From an uncultured Roseicyclus sp. (GTDB lineage Bacteria > Pseudomonadota > Alphaproteobacteria > Rhodobacterales > Rhodobacteraceae): DNA of 64,000 nucleotides. Position 1 is the first letter of the stretch. The number at the start of each line of letters is the position of its first letter. The notes beneath the pieces are model-generated. The model had not been told where the DNA came from. It saw nothing but the letters and a program-made list of their open reading frames with translations, and made no database searches. The DNA lies in assembly GCA_947491935.1 (NCBI GenBank), contig CANLLF010000003.1, forward strand, positions 768,397-832,396, given 5' to 3'. The position numbers and the translations under genes are program-made. Shown one piece after another: positions 25,964 to 34,577 of this stretch.

Positions 25964-26644
25964 CTAGGTCCCGAATGACGGCTCGGACTGAACCCTTACC
26001 CGAGCGTCCGGTCCTTTTGGATCCAGATCAAACAACCGTGGACGATCGGCCAGGTATCTACGCCACGTTTTTTCCTTGTGGGTGCTGATCTTCACGTCAT
26101 GTTTGCTCCGCATGATGTGGTTCAGGTCGTTTACCCGTATTCCGCTTTCCTGCTTCCCGTTTTCTGAGATCGCGCACCACGTCCATTCTTCGAGTTTCCC
26201 CTCGAATGGCGTGCACCGAGGCTTAAGGCCGGTGCTTAGCTCCCTGAATTCGGAGCACGCGGCCCGGAAATGGGCGGGCGACTTGTCTTCGCCCATCCCG
26301 ACAACGTGCAAGCCGCGGGCGCGCAGGCGGTTGGCAAGGTGCACGAAATCCCCGTCAGAACTGGCGATGAGAACGGTTTGAAACGCGTCGTGCGTGCACA
26401 GCTCGACAGCATCTATGACCAGCAGGATGTCGGCTGCATTCTTGCCCGTCCCAGCATGCACGACCTCAATTCCAGGCGCCGCGCTCCAACCGCCCAGATG
26501 CATCGCATTGCCGTAGCACCGGATCACATCGGCGCGGCCCAAGGCCTCGGCTCGCTTCCGTATTGAGCCAGCGTGAGTTGAAGACAAGTTGTCTCCATCA
26601 ATGAAGGCGGCGACACGGGGCAATGCGGCGGTGACATGTTGCAT
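25964..26644 (-). CDS. NYN (PIN-like) domain protein with C-terminal OST-HTH/LOTUS-like region
   Basis: A 226-residue putative RNA-processing protein. The NYN nuclease motifs are present: FIDGDNLS (first acidic), DILLVIDAVEL, and IASSDGDFVHLANRLRARG, with conserved Asp residues for metal binding. The C-terminal stretch (WTWCAISENGKQESGIRVND ... YLADRPRLFDL) resembles the winged-helix OST-HTH/LOTUS module that follows NYN domains in LabA-like proteins. ATG 26644 leaves room for a divergent promoter; a longer frame to 26746 would add a Cys-rich N-terminus (CWRCGRC) and leave only 53 nt to bmt. Codon use looks less GC-biased than its neighbours, so transfer is possible. Confidence 0.75.
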   Translation of the reverse strand: MQHVTAALPRVAAFIDGDNLSSTHAGSIRKRAEALGRADVIRCYGNAMHLGGWSAAPGIEVVHAGTGKNAADILLVIDAVELCTHDAFQTVLIASSDGDFVHLANRLRARGLHVVGMGEDKSPAHFRAACSEFRELSTGLKPRCTPFEGKLEEWTWCAISENGKQESGIRVNDLNHIMRSKHDVKISTHKEKTWRRYLADRPRLFDLDPKGPDARVRVQSEPSFGT

Positions 26645-26799
26645 GTTGCTATGCTGCCTGCCGATTTCGGCAAGAGTTTGGCAGCGACCGCACCTCCAAC
26701 ATGAACCCACCTCATGAAAAACATGCGAATTTTGTGGATTGCTCATGTTGAGCGGGCTTTCTAAGGCTCGCGCACGCGCGATCCCTGAAAGGAAGCCTG

Positions 26800-27816
26800 A
26801 TGTCCGATGCCCTGTCCCGCCTTCTGGAAACCCGTGACTGGCTGTTGGCCGACGGGGCGACGGGCACGACCCTGTTCAATATGGGCCTGCAATCGGGCGA
26901 TGCGCCGGAGCTGTGGAACGTCGACCATCCGGACCGCATCGCGATGCTCTACAAGGGCGCAGTGGAGGCCGGATCAGACCTATTCCTGACCAATTCCTTT
27001 GGTGGGACCGCCGCGCGGCTGAAGCTGCACGACGCGCAAAGCCGTGTGGGCGAGTTGAACAAGGCCGCCGCCGAGATCGGGCGCGAGGTCGCGGATGCGG
27101 CGGGTCGGGATGTGATCGTGGCCGGATCCATGGGCCCGACAGGTGAGATCATGGCGCCGATGGGAGCGCTGACCCACGAGATCGCGGTTGAGATGTTCCA
27201 TGAACAGGCCGAGGGCCTGAAAGCGGGCGGCGCCGATGTGCTGTGGGTGGAGACGATCAGCGCGCCCGAGGAATACAAGGCCGCCGCCGAGGCCGCGAAG
27301 CTGGCCGATATGCCGTGGTGTGGCACGATGAGCTTTGACACCGCGGGCCGGACGATGATGGGCATGACCTCGGCGGCGATGGCCGCCATGGTGGAACGGC
27401 TCGATCACAAACCGCTCGCCTATGGCGCCAATTGCGGGGTCGGCGCGTCGGATCTGCTGCGCACCGCGCTGGGGTTCCGGGCCGTCGGCTCCGAACGGCC
27501 GGTGATCGCCAAGGGCAATGCGGGCATCCCGAAATACGTGGACGGACACATCCATTACGACGGCACACCAGAACTAATGGCCCGCTATGCCGTCCTAGCC
27601 CGCGATTGTGGCGCCACCATCATCGGCGGCTGCTGCGGCACCACGCCTGAGCATCTGGCCAAGATGCGCGCGGCCCTAGAAGAGACGGCGAAGGGGCCCG
27701 CCCCGAGCCTCGATCTGATTGCCGCCGATCTCGGGGGCTTCTCCTCCCCCTCGGACGGAACCGATGATGCGGGCCCGTCCCGCGAGCGGCGGGGCCGTCG
27801 CCGCGCCCGGGCCTGA
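26800..27816 (+). CDS. bmt: Homocysteine S-methyltransferase module (BHMT-like; probable split methionine synthase)
   Basis: A 338-residue TIM-barrel methyltransferase that passes a methyl group to homocysteine. Zinc-thiolate ligands are C212 (GANCGVG), C278 and C279 (GGCCGTTP), and the N-terminal LADGATGTTLFNMG is standard. It is usually annotated as betaine-homocysteine methyltransferase. In Phaeobacter and Dinoroseobacter, however, a protein of this type is reported to be one part of a split MetH acting with a separate corrinoid protein. The corrinoid gene at 29571 in this window supports that reading. The last 40 residues are a low-complexity basic tail. The 53-nt leader has a small hairpin TCGCGC-AC-GCGCGA, but I could not match a known SAM riboswitch. 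Confidence 0.9.
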   Translation: MSDALSRLLETRDWLLADGATGTTLFNMGLQSGDAPELWNVDHPDRIAMLYKGAVEAGSDLFLTNSFGGTAARLKLHDAQSRVGELNKAAAEIGREVADAAGRDVIVAGSMGPTGEIMAPMGALTHEIAVEMFHEQAEGLKAGGADVLWVETISAPEEYKAAAEAAKLADMPWCGTMSFDTAGRTMMGMTSAAMAAMVERLDHKPLAYGANCGVGASDLLRTALGFRAVGSERPVIAKGNAGIPKYVDGHIHYDGTPELMARYAVLARDCGATIIGGCCGTTPEHLAKMRAALEETAKGPAPSLDLIAADLGGFSSPSDGTDDAGPSRERRGRRRARA

Positions 27817-27842
27817 CCCGCGCCCTGATGGCCAAAACCCGA

Positions 27843-28325
27843 TCAGATCAACGGTTTTTCGTAGATCCACACGACAAGCGGATAGGGCCCGTCGGCACCG
27901 GTCAGCATCGCTTCGCGCTCGCCGCTGCGGATCCAGCCGGATTTCTCGTAAAACCGCGCGGCCCGCGCATTTCCGATGGCGCAGGCCAGCCAGCCCCGCG
28001 CCACCCCCTGCGCCGCCATGCGGCGCTCGGCATCCGCAAGGAGCCGCCCGGCAAGGCCGGTGCCCCGCGCCGCCTCTCCCACATAAAGCTGGTAAAGCTC
28101 GTCGCCTTTGGTCAGGCACAGCCCCAGTGGCGCGCCCGGCGCCCCGCCCACGCGGATCTCGGCGCCATGACCCCGGACCCGGTCCTGAAATTGCGGCAGC
28201 GTGCGCATCTGCACCAGATCGGCGGGCACCAGCGCCCCATGCGCCTCGTGCCATCCGGCATGCCAGAGCGCCGCCACCGCCGCATAATCGTCGGGCTGCG
28301 CGTCGCGAAGCGTCAGGTCAGTCAT
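27843..28325 (-). CDS. GNAT family N-acetyltransferase
   Basis: A 160-residue acetyl-CoA-dependent acyltransferase. Motif A is LYVGEAARGTGLAGRLL (R/Q-x-x-G-x-G/A type) and motif B includes ACAIGNARAARFYEKSGW. The substrate is unknown. ATG 28325 has a GGGAG site 9 nt upstream. It follows the radical SAM gene by 24 nt on the same strand, so it would be co-transcribed from the SOS-box promoter. It is convergent with bmt, 26 nt apart. Confidence 0.88.
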   Translation of the reverse strand: MTDLTLRDAQPDDYAAVAALWHAGWHEAHGALVPADLVQMRTLPQFQDRVRGHGAEIRVGGAPGAPLGLCLTKGDELYQLYVGEAARGTGLAGRLLADAERRMAAQGVARGWLACAIGNARAARFYEKSGWIRSGEREAMLTGADGPYPLVVWIYEKPLI

Positions 28326-28349
28326 CTTGGGCACTCCCTCTTGCCGGTG

Positions 28350-29420
28350 TCAGAACAGGGCCAGTTGATCGCCCTTGGCCAACGGAACCTCGAACAGATC
28401 GGTCCTGAGCGGCGGCAGCTTTTGCGCCATCCCCGCCGCCCGCACCGCGCGCGCGAAGCGATCTTGCAGAAGATTGGCCCAGATCCCCTCCCCCCGCATG
28501 CGTTTGCCAAACTCGGCCTCATAATCCTTGCCGCCATGCATATCACGCAACTTCGACATCACACGGCCCACACGCTCGGGATAATGCTCGGCCAGCCAAT
28601 CCTGCCACAGCTGCGACACTTCAAGCGGCAGGCGCAGGGGGATCATACTGGCGGCCACGGCCCCGGCATCGCGGGCGGCGGCCACGATCCCCTCGATCTC
28701 ATGGTCGCTGAGGCCCGGCACGATAGGCGAGACCATCACGCGCACCGGGATGCCCGCCCGCGTCAGGTGTTCAATCGCGCGCAATCGGCGGGCCGGCGAC
28801 GGCACCCGCGGCTCCATCTTGCGCGCCAGATCGGGGTCGAGCGTGGTCACCGTCATCCCGACCCGCGTGAGGCCGTCTGCCGCCATCTCCCCCAGAATAT
28901 CCGCGTCCCGCTCGATCAACGTGCCCTTGGTGGCGATGCCGACGGGATGTTTGAACCGCTGCAACACGCCAAGGATGCCGCGCATGATGCGGCGGTCGCG
29001 CTCGATGGGCTGATAGGCATCGGTATTGGTGCCGATGGCGATCACGGCCGGGCTGTAGGACGGGCGGCGCAGCTCCGCCTCCAACACGCCGGGCGCATCG
29101 GGCCGCGCGATCAGCTTGGTCTCGAAATCCAAGCCCGGCGACAGGCCCAGATAGGCATGGGTCGGCCGCGCGAAACAATAGATGCAGCCATGCTCACACC
29201 CGCGATAGGGATTGATGGAGCGGTCAAACGAAATATCGGGCGAGGTGTTGCGGGTAATGACGCGGCGCGGCACCTCTTCGCTGACCTCGGTGCGCAGCGG
29301 CGGCAGATCTTCCACAAGATCCCACCCGTCATCGACCCGTTCGCGCCCGTGGCGTTCAAACCGCCCGGCCTCGTTGCTCAACGCGCCGCGCGCGCGGGCG
29401 GTTTTTGGATCGATCACCAT
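28350..29420 (-). CDS. PA0069-family radical SAM protein (spore photoproduct lyase-like)
   Basis: A 356-residue radical SAM enzyme. The 4Fe-4S motif is C75-X3-C79-X2-C82 (YRGCEHGCIYCFAR), followed by HAYLGLSPGLDFETK, as in the COG1533/PA0069 group related to SplB. The frame extends further upstream on the minus strand, but that part lies antisense to mtbC and is not family-like, so the start is ATG 29420. A perfect alphaproteobacterial LexA box lies 14 nt upstream (29434-29448), which suggests DNA-damage induction and a possible role in DNA repair. The reaction of this family is not established. It is followed by the GNAT gene. Confidence 0.88.
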   Translation of the reverse strand: MVIDPKTARARGALSNEAGRFERHGRERVDDGWDLVEDLPPLRTEVSEEVPRRVITRNTSPDISFDRSINPYRGCEHGCIYCFARPTHAYLGLSPGLDFETKLIARPDAPGVLEAELRRPSYSPAVIAIGTNTDAYQPIERDRRIMRGILGVLQRFKHPVGIATKGTLIERDADILGEMAADGLTRVGMTVTTLDPDLARKMEPRVPSPARRLRAIEHLTRAGIPVRVMVSPIVPGLSDHEIEGIVAAARDAGAVAASMIPLRLPLEVSQLWQDWLAEHYPERVGRVMSKLRDMHGGKDYEAEFGKRMRGEGIWANLLQDRFARAVRAAGMAQKLPPLRTDLFEVPLAKGDQLALF

Positions 29421-29433
29421 GGCGCGAGGTATA

Positions 29434-29448
29434 GAACATTTGCAGAAC
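29434..29448 (-). promoter_or_regulatory. LexA (SOS) box, GTTC-N7-GTTC
   Basis: On the minus strand the sequence reads GTTCTGCAAATGTTC, an exact match to the alphaproteobacterial direct-repeat LexA operator GTTC-N7-GTTC. It is placed 14 nt before the radical SAM start codon, a position suited to repression. The opposite start (mtbC, 29571) is 122 nt away. Confidence 0.75.
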
Positions 29449-29570
29449 ATCTGCAATCGACGTCGCGCAGCCGACGCCCCATGTCGCAAACCGCCATCAC
29501 CGTACGCGCGAAAGCCATAGATAGTCAGAAAAACACCGGCCCGTCCGCCGGTTAGCAGGAGACAAAGCCC

Positions 29571-30277
<707 letters not shown>

Positions 30278-30278
<1 letters not shown>

Positions 30279-30853
30279 TGCGGTTCCGCGTGGCGACCCT
30301 CCGGGCCATCGCGCGCAACGAGATTACCGCGGCCTATCGGCGGCAGGAACGGCCCCCCGCCACACCCGGCGGGCGGCAGAGAACCGGCGTCGGGGAGTTG
30401 CAGATCGGCGAGGTGAAACAGGTCGAGGCCGTGACCGATGCCGAGGCCCGGGATGCGGGCTTTGCCGATGCCGCGGCCCTGCACGCGGATCCCTTTCTCA
30501 GCGGCGACGCGCCGCTGTGGCGCATCACCTTCACGCTCGCCCCCGACCCACGCGAGGCGCTCCGCGAAACCGTGCCAGATGATGCCGAGGCCGATGCCAT
30601 TCTCGATCAGCTTGCCACCAAGGCCCGACGCGCGGCGTTCGATCCCCTGGCCCGGCTCCACCTCATCGCCGCCCATCCCGCCCGCCGGGCGCCAGATCTG
30701 GCGGAGATGGAGGGGCTGGAGACCAAGACTTTCAAGCGGCAGGTGCGCCAGTTGAAGGAGCTGGGGCTGACCGAAAGCCTCAAGGTCGGATATCGCCTCA
30801 GCCCGCGCGGCGCGGCGGTGCTCGCCCGGGCCGATGACAGGATCGCGCCATGA
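30278..30853 (+). CDS. Small protein with ASCH/PUA-like N-terminal region
   Basis: A 191-residue protein, tentatively with a PUA-like beta-barrel (about 1-95; RFRVATLRAIARNEITAAYR, then IGEVKQVEAVTDAEARDAGF, typical of ASCH domains). A helical C-terminal part resembles a winged-helix or MarR-like end (TFKRQVRQLKELGLTESLKV, YRLSPRGAAVLAR). ASCH domains bind RNA in known cases. The start overlaps the mtbC stop (TGATG) and its end overlaps the GFA gene (ATGA), so it is in a tight three-gene unit. Its link to methyl transfer is unclear. Confidence 0.6.
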
Positions 30854-31356
30854 GCGGGCCATTCCCCGGTGCCTGTACCTGCGGCCGTATCCGCTTTGCG
30901 CTGACCGACACGCCGCTTTTCATCCATGCCTGCCATTGCACCTGGTGCCAGCGGGAGACCGGATCGGCCTTTGTGCTGAACGGCATCATCGAGGCCAGCA
31001 AGGTTGTTCTGACGGGCGATGATCCGGCCCCGATCAAGGTGCCAAGCGACAGCGGCGGGGGCCAGATCATCAGCCGCTGCCCCACATGCCAGATCGCGCT
31101 CTGGAGCATCTATCCCGGCGCCGGCCCCCGCTTCCTGTTCGTGCGGATGGGAGCACTCGACAATACGCACCTCTTCCAACCGGACATCCACATCTTCACG
31201 TCGAGCAAGCAACCGTGGGTGCCGATCCCCGATGGCGCAGTCGCGGCCCCCCATTACTACGACCGCGCCACGACCTGGCCCGCTGCAAGCCTTGCCCGGC
31301 GTACGGCCCATCTGGCGCTGAGCGAAGCGGACGCCATCGGACCCCGCCGGACCTGA
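30850..31356 (+). CDS. GFA family zinc protein (glutathione-dependent formaldehyde-activating-like)
   Basis: A 168-residue member of the GFA/CENP-V fold. Zinc-binding cysteines are in CTCG (N-terminus), CHCTWC and CPTC, all at the expected spacing. Despite the family name, most members have no proven activity. The gene overlaps the preceding one by 4 nt (ATGA). With formate and one-carbon genes nearby a link to C1 metabolism is conceivable, but the sequence does not show it. Confidence 0.88.
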   Translation: MSGPFPGACTCGRIRFALTDTPLFIHACHCTWCQRETGSAFVLNGIIEASKVVLTGDDPAPIKVPSDSGGGQIISRCPTCQIALWSIYPGAGPRFLFVRMGALDNTHLFQPDIHIFTSSKQPWVPIPDGAVAAPHYYDRATTWPAASLARRTAHLALSEADAIGPRRT

Positions 31357-31422
31357 ACGCTATCAAAGGACCGGGCCAGCCTGTATCACCTGAGCAACTC
31401 CAGCAGCACGCCGATCCCGCCC

Positions 31423-31851
31423 ATGACCTATCCCATTCACATCGCCACCCCCGCCACGGCACATCTGTTCGACCATCCCCATGACGACGTGTTCGACAGG
31501 CCTCTGGATGCCGATCTGCTTTCCAGCTATCTCGCCGACCCGCGCCTGCATATCGTCGTGGCCATGGACGGCACGCAACTGATCGGGATGTGCTCCGGCA
31601 TGCATTACCACCACCCCGACAAACCCCCGCAGATGTGGATCAATGAGCTTGGCGTGGCCGATCCCTGGCGCAGACAGGGCCTTGCGACGCGGCTCGTGGC
31701 GGCGCTTTCGGCGCTTGCACGGACGCTGGACTGCACCGAGATCTGGGTGGTTGCCGATCCGACCGACATGGCCGAGGGGTTCTATACCAGCCTTGGATGG
31801 GCGCGCACCGGCACGCGGCTGGCCATGTTCACCGGGGATTTGCGCGGCTAA
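31423..31851 (+). CDS. GNAT family N-acetyltransferase
   Basis: A 142-residue acetyltransferase with the acetyl-CoA loop VADPWRRQGLATRLVAAL and the C-terminal GFYTSLGWARTGTRLAMFTG. The WINELGVADPWRRQG strand is typical of the aminoglycoside 3-N-acetyltransferase I-like subgroup, though no resistance function can be inferred. It is 66 nt after the GFA gene. A weak hairpin GCCCT-TGCGC-AGGGC (31852-31866) follows its stop. Confidence 0.85.
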   Translation: MTYPIHIATPATAHLFDHPHDDVFDRPLDADLLSSYLADPRLHIVVAMDGTQLIGMCSGMHYHHPDKPPQMWINELGVADPWRRQGLATRLVAALSALARTLDCTEIWVVADPTDMAEGFYTSLGWARTGTRLAMFTGDLRG

Positions 31852-31917
31852 GCCCTTGCGCAGGGCGGCTTTCCGACGCTTACCTCACCCCATGATGCCC
31901 CGCACCCGCCCTGCCCG

Positions 31918-32790
31918 ATGATGCCGCCCCGCGATCTTGCGCTGGTGATGCTGGTGGTTCTGGCTTGGGGCACCAACTTCACCGCGATGAAACTGGCGCT
32001 GGACGAGTTGCCGCCGCTGTTATTCGTGGGGCTGCGCTTTGCGATCCTCGTCCCGTTCATGGTTTTCTTCCCGCGCCCGGCCTCGTGGAGGGCGATCATC
32101 GCCGTGGGCGTGCTGATCAATGCGGGCCAGTTCGGCTTCCTGTTCTCGGCCATGGCGGCGGACGTCACGGCCGGGCTCGCCTCGCTCATCTTGCAAAGTC
32201 AGGCGCCGCTCACAATCGTGCTGGCGGCCATCGTATACGGCGAACGGGTCAGCGCGATCCAGATCGCGGGCATTGCGCTGGCCTGCCTCGGGCTCGCCGG
32301 GTTCGGCGTGGCCGGTGGCGGGAATGTCACCGCGCCGGGGCTGGTGCTTGTGCTCTGCGGGGCGCTGTCCTGGGCCTGTGGCAATCTTGTCTTCCGCCGC
32401 CTGCCCGGCGTGGATTTTCCGGCGCTGTTCATCTGGGCCAGCCTTGTGCCGCCCCTGCCGATGCTGGCTCTGTCCATGGCGTTCGAAGGCCCCACCCCGG
32501 TCCAGACCATCGCGGCCATGGGATTTGCGGGCTGGGGCAGCGTGATCTACGTGGCCATCATTTCCACGATCATCGGCTATTCGATCTGGGGCGCGCTCCT
32601 GTCCCGGCACCAGGCCGCCATGGTCACGCCCTTCGCCCTTTTGATCCCGGTCGTGGGAATCGCAACGGCGTGGATCGTTCTGGGCGAGGAGGTGAGCCCG
32701 TTCGAGGCGGCCTCGGGCGCGGTGATCCTCGCGGGGATCGCGCTGGCGGTTCTGGGGCCTCGATGGGCGCGTAGGGGTTCCCAAGGCTGA
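31918..32790 (+). CDS. EamA-family transporter (drug/metabolite exporter superfamily)
   Basis: A 290-residue inner-membrane protein with ten predicted helices in two EamA repeats. The first repeat begins LVMLVVLAWGTNFTAMKLAL, and the second contains LVLCGALSWACGNLVFRR and VTPFALLIPVVGIATAWIVLGE. The typical E at the end of helix 9 is present. Such proteins export amino acids or other metabolites; YdcZ/YedA-like relatives are known. ATG 31918 and ATG 31921 are both possible starts. The downstream small gene follows by 35 nt. Confidence 0.92.
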   Translation: MMPPRDLALVMLVVLAWGTNFTAMKLALDELPPLLFVGLRFAILVPFMVFFPRPASWRAIIAVGVLINAGQFGFLFSAMAADVTAGLASLILQSQAPLTIVLAAIVYGERVSAIQIAGIALACLGLAGFGVAGGGNVTAPGLVLVLCGALSWACGNLVFRRLPGVDFPALFIWASLVPPLPMLALSMAFEGPTPVQTIAAMGFAGWGSVIYVAIISTIIGYSIWGALLSRHQAAMVTPFALLIPVVGIATAWIVLGEEVSPFEAASGAVILAGIALAVLGPRWARRGSQG

Positions 32791-32825
32791 TCGGCGCCCC
32801 CATGTTGAGGGCGAAGGAGAGAGCC

Positions 32826-33014
32826 ATGCCACTGCGCGTTCTGATCATCCTGCTTGCCATCGTCATCACCTCGGCCGGGGCCACGATCTGGATCGGGGCA
32901 GCCTTCGGCGTTGGCGCGGGCGCGATCACCATGACCATCATGCTGATGCTGGCGCTGGCCGTGCGCTGGCCGCTCGGATCCCTCGGCAACCGCAAAAACG
33001 AGCCGCCGGACTAG
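32826..33014 (+). CDS. Small two-helix membrane protein, hypothetical
   Basis: A 62-residue protein with two hydrophobic segments (about 4-21 LRVLIILLAIVITSAGATI and 28-46) and a charged tail (NRKNEPPD). A GAAGGAGAG site lies upstream of ATG 32826. I do not recognise a family. Its position right after the EamA gene suggests shared transcription. Confidence 0.6.
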   Translation: MPLRVLIILLAIVITSAGATIWIGAAFGVGAGAITMTIMLMLALAVRWPLGSLGNRKNEPPD

Positions 33015-33049
33015 GCGACCCGTTTCGTGATCGAGCGCCGGTCTGGCGT

Positions 33050-33559
33050 TCAGGCCCGACGGCGTTCCAGATAAACGACCGTCGCAGCCGCGACTACGGC
33101 ATAGATCACGTGGCCGGCCAGAGCGACCCAGGCGATGCGGGCAAAGCCCAGAAAGGCCGGGTTGCCCGCGATGGCCGCGATACCCCCGATGGCGAACACC
33201 CAGAGGCCCACACCATAAACCGCCGATGTGATCGACCAATGCAGACCGGGGGTGATCTTCGCCGCAATGGGCCGCGCGATGAAGAGCCAGCCGACGGGGT
33301 AGGCAATCACGCCGACAAGGAAGAGGTGCATCAGATTGCCCCAGGGCGCGCCATTGGGCAGGCCAAGCGCGCCCAGAAAGCCGCGGGCGAGGCCGACAGG
33401 CGCCAGGCTGCCGAGACCCAGAAGCGGGGCAATGGCCTTGCCCCAGAGATCGAAGGCCAATGTGCCAGCGGCCCCGGCGAAGAAGATCAGCGCGATGGTG
33501 TCGAGGCTGATCGCCGGAAGCGCGGCGCGCGACGCGGTGTTGGTGGTTGTGCTTGCCAT
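33050..33559 (-). CDS. Hypothetical integral membrane protein, about four to five helices
   Basis: A 169-residue protein with hydrophobic helices including LDTIALIFFAGAAGTLAFDL, GNLMHLFLVGVIAYPVGWLF, SITSAVYGVGLWVFAIGGIA and VIYAVVAAATVVYLERR. The GTLAFDLWGK region slightly recalls YagU/DUF1440 proteins, but this is weak. ATG 33559 gives a Thr/Ser-rich short leader; a longer frame to 33634 is less likely. It is divergent from the DUF1638 gene. Confidence 0.7.
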   Translation of the reverse strand: MASTTTNTASRAALPAISLDTIALIFFAGAAGTLAFDLWGKAIAPLLGLGSLAPVGLARGFLGALGLPNGAPWGNLMHLFLVGVIAYPVGWLFIARPIAAKITPGLHWSITSAVYGVGLWVFAIGGIAAIAGNPAFLGFARIAWVALAGHVIYAVVAAATVVYLERRRA

Positions 33560-33692
33560 GGTGTCGGGTCCCTTGAAAATCATGTCGGAGATGGGGTTGA
33601 GTTCTGTCCTTGATGAGGGCGAACCTCCGGGCAATCGCGCCTCCGCTCAAGTGACGGCTCCGTGAGCGCACAGCCGTGTGAAAGGTGTTTCA

Positions 33693-34319
33693 ATGCACAT
33701 CAACGATCAGGACCTGGTTGAACTCGGCATGGATGCACCGAAATCGGGGCGCATTCTGCTCCTAGCCTGCGGGGCGCTGGCCCATGAGGTGCTGGCCCTC
33801 AAACGGCTAAACTCCTGGGATCATTTGGATTTACACTGCCTGCCCGCCAAGCTGCACAACACCCCGGACCTGATCCCCGATGCTGTCGAGGCCGCCGTGA
33901 CCGCCCGGCGCGACGATTACGACGATGTTTTCGTGCTCTACGCCGATTGCGGAACCGGCGGATTGTTACAAAGCCGCTGCGCGCAATTGGGGGTGGAGAT
34001 GCTGGACGGGCCCCATTGCTACTCGTTCTTCGAAGGGAATGCGGTGTTCGAGGCCCGTGACGAGATGACGTGCTTCTACCTGACCGACTTTCTGGTGAAG
34101 CAGTTCGACGCGTTTGTGACGCGCCCCCTCGGCCTCGACCGGCACCCGGAGCTGCGCGACATGTATTTCGGAAATTACACGACGCTTGTCTATCAGGCCC
34201 AGGTTGATGATCCGGACCTGACCGAAACGGCACAGCGCCATGCACGGACACTGGGATTGGCGTTCGAGCGGCGGTTGACCGGCTACGGCGATCTGGAAGT
34301 GGCTTTGTCGCGTTTGTGA
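33693..34319 (+). CDS. DUF1638 domain-containing protein
   Basis: A 208-residue protein of the DUF1638 family. Motifs include ILLLACGALAHEVLALKR, LHCLPAKLHNTPDLIP, VFVLYADCGTGGLL and LDGPHCYSFFEG, with Cys and His residues that could bind metal or a corrinoid. The family occurs next to corrinoid methyltransferase genes (mtbC, ramA-like), and here it lies 3.4 kb from mtbC. That hints at a role in corrinoid-dependent methionine synthesis, but the activity is unknown. An AAGGTG site precedes ATG 33693. A 14-bp GC-rich hairpin follows immediately. Confidence 0.85.
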   Translation: MHINDQDLVELGMDAPKSGRILLLACGALAHEVLALKRLNSWDHLDLHCLPAKLHNTPDLIPDAVEAAVTARRDDYDDVFVLYADCGTGGLLQSRCAQLGVEMLDGPHCYSFFEGNAVFEARDEMTCFYLTDFLVKQFDAFVTRPLGLDRHPELRDMYFGNYTTLVYQAQVDDPDLTETAQRHARTLGLAFERRLTGYGDLEVALSRL

Positions 34320-34325
34320 GGGATT

Positions 34326-34367
34326 GCGCCGCGCTCCGCGCGTCGCCCGGGGGGCGGAGCGCGGCGC
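34326..34367. terminator. Long perfect GC-rich hairpin after DUF1638
   Basis: GCGCCGCGCTCCGC (34326-34339) pairs perfectly with GCGGAGCGCGGCGC (34354-34367) over 14 bp, with a 14-nt loop, 7 nt after the DUF1638 stop. There is no U-tract, so it may stabilise the 3' end or assist Rho-dependent termination rather than act as a classic intrinsic terminator. Confidence 0.55.
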
Positions 34368-34457
34368 ATCGCGGAGATGTGTCTAGAGATGGCTGAGGTC
34401 GACGGGGGCTGTCTGCCCCCTGCGCGGCCTTCCCGATGGGAAAGCCGCTCCCCCCGA

Positions 34458-34476
34458 GGGTATTTTGAACCAGTGG
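34458..34476 (-). repeat. Dispersed intergenic repeat, family 1, copy C (inverted)
   Basis: The minus strand reads CCACTGGTTCAAAATACCC, matching copy A at 1825-1843 with one substitution. A nearby hairpin GGGGGC-TGTCT-GCCCCC is at 34404-34420. The rest of 34477-34577 is unusually AT-rich (for example TTTTAACAGGATTTCCTTTATG) and holds no gene I can see. Confidence 0.6.
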
Positions 34477-34577
34477 AAGCGAAGGCGCGATGCGCAGGAG
34501 GTTAGGAAAGTTTTAACAGGATTTCCTTTATGTTGTAATTTCAGTTACTTAACCCACCTTATTAACCCTAATAGCTC

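Noticed and set aside
26747-26799. SAM or SAH riboswitch before bmt
   Set aside because: There is a small hairpin, but I could not match SAM-II, SAM-V, SAM/SAH or SAH consensus elements, and only 53 nt precede the start.
34500-34577. Origin-like AT-rich region or CtrA tandem sites
   Set aside because: TTAA elements here are spaced 9 nt apart, not 7, and there are no DnaA boxes or replication genes nearby.
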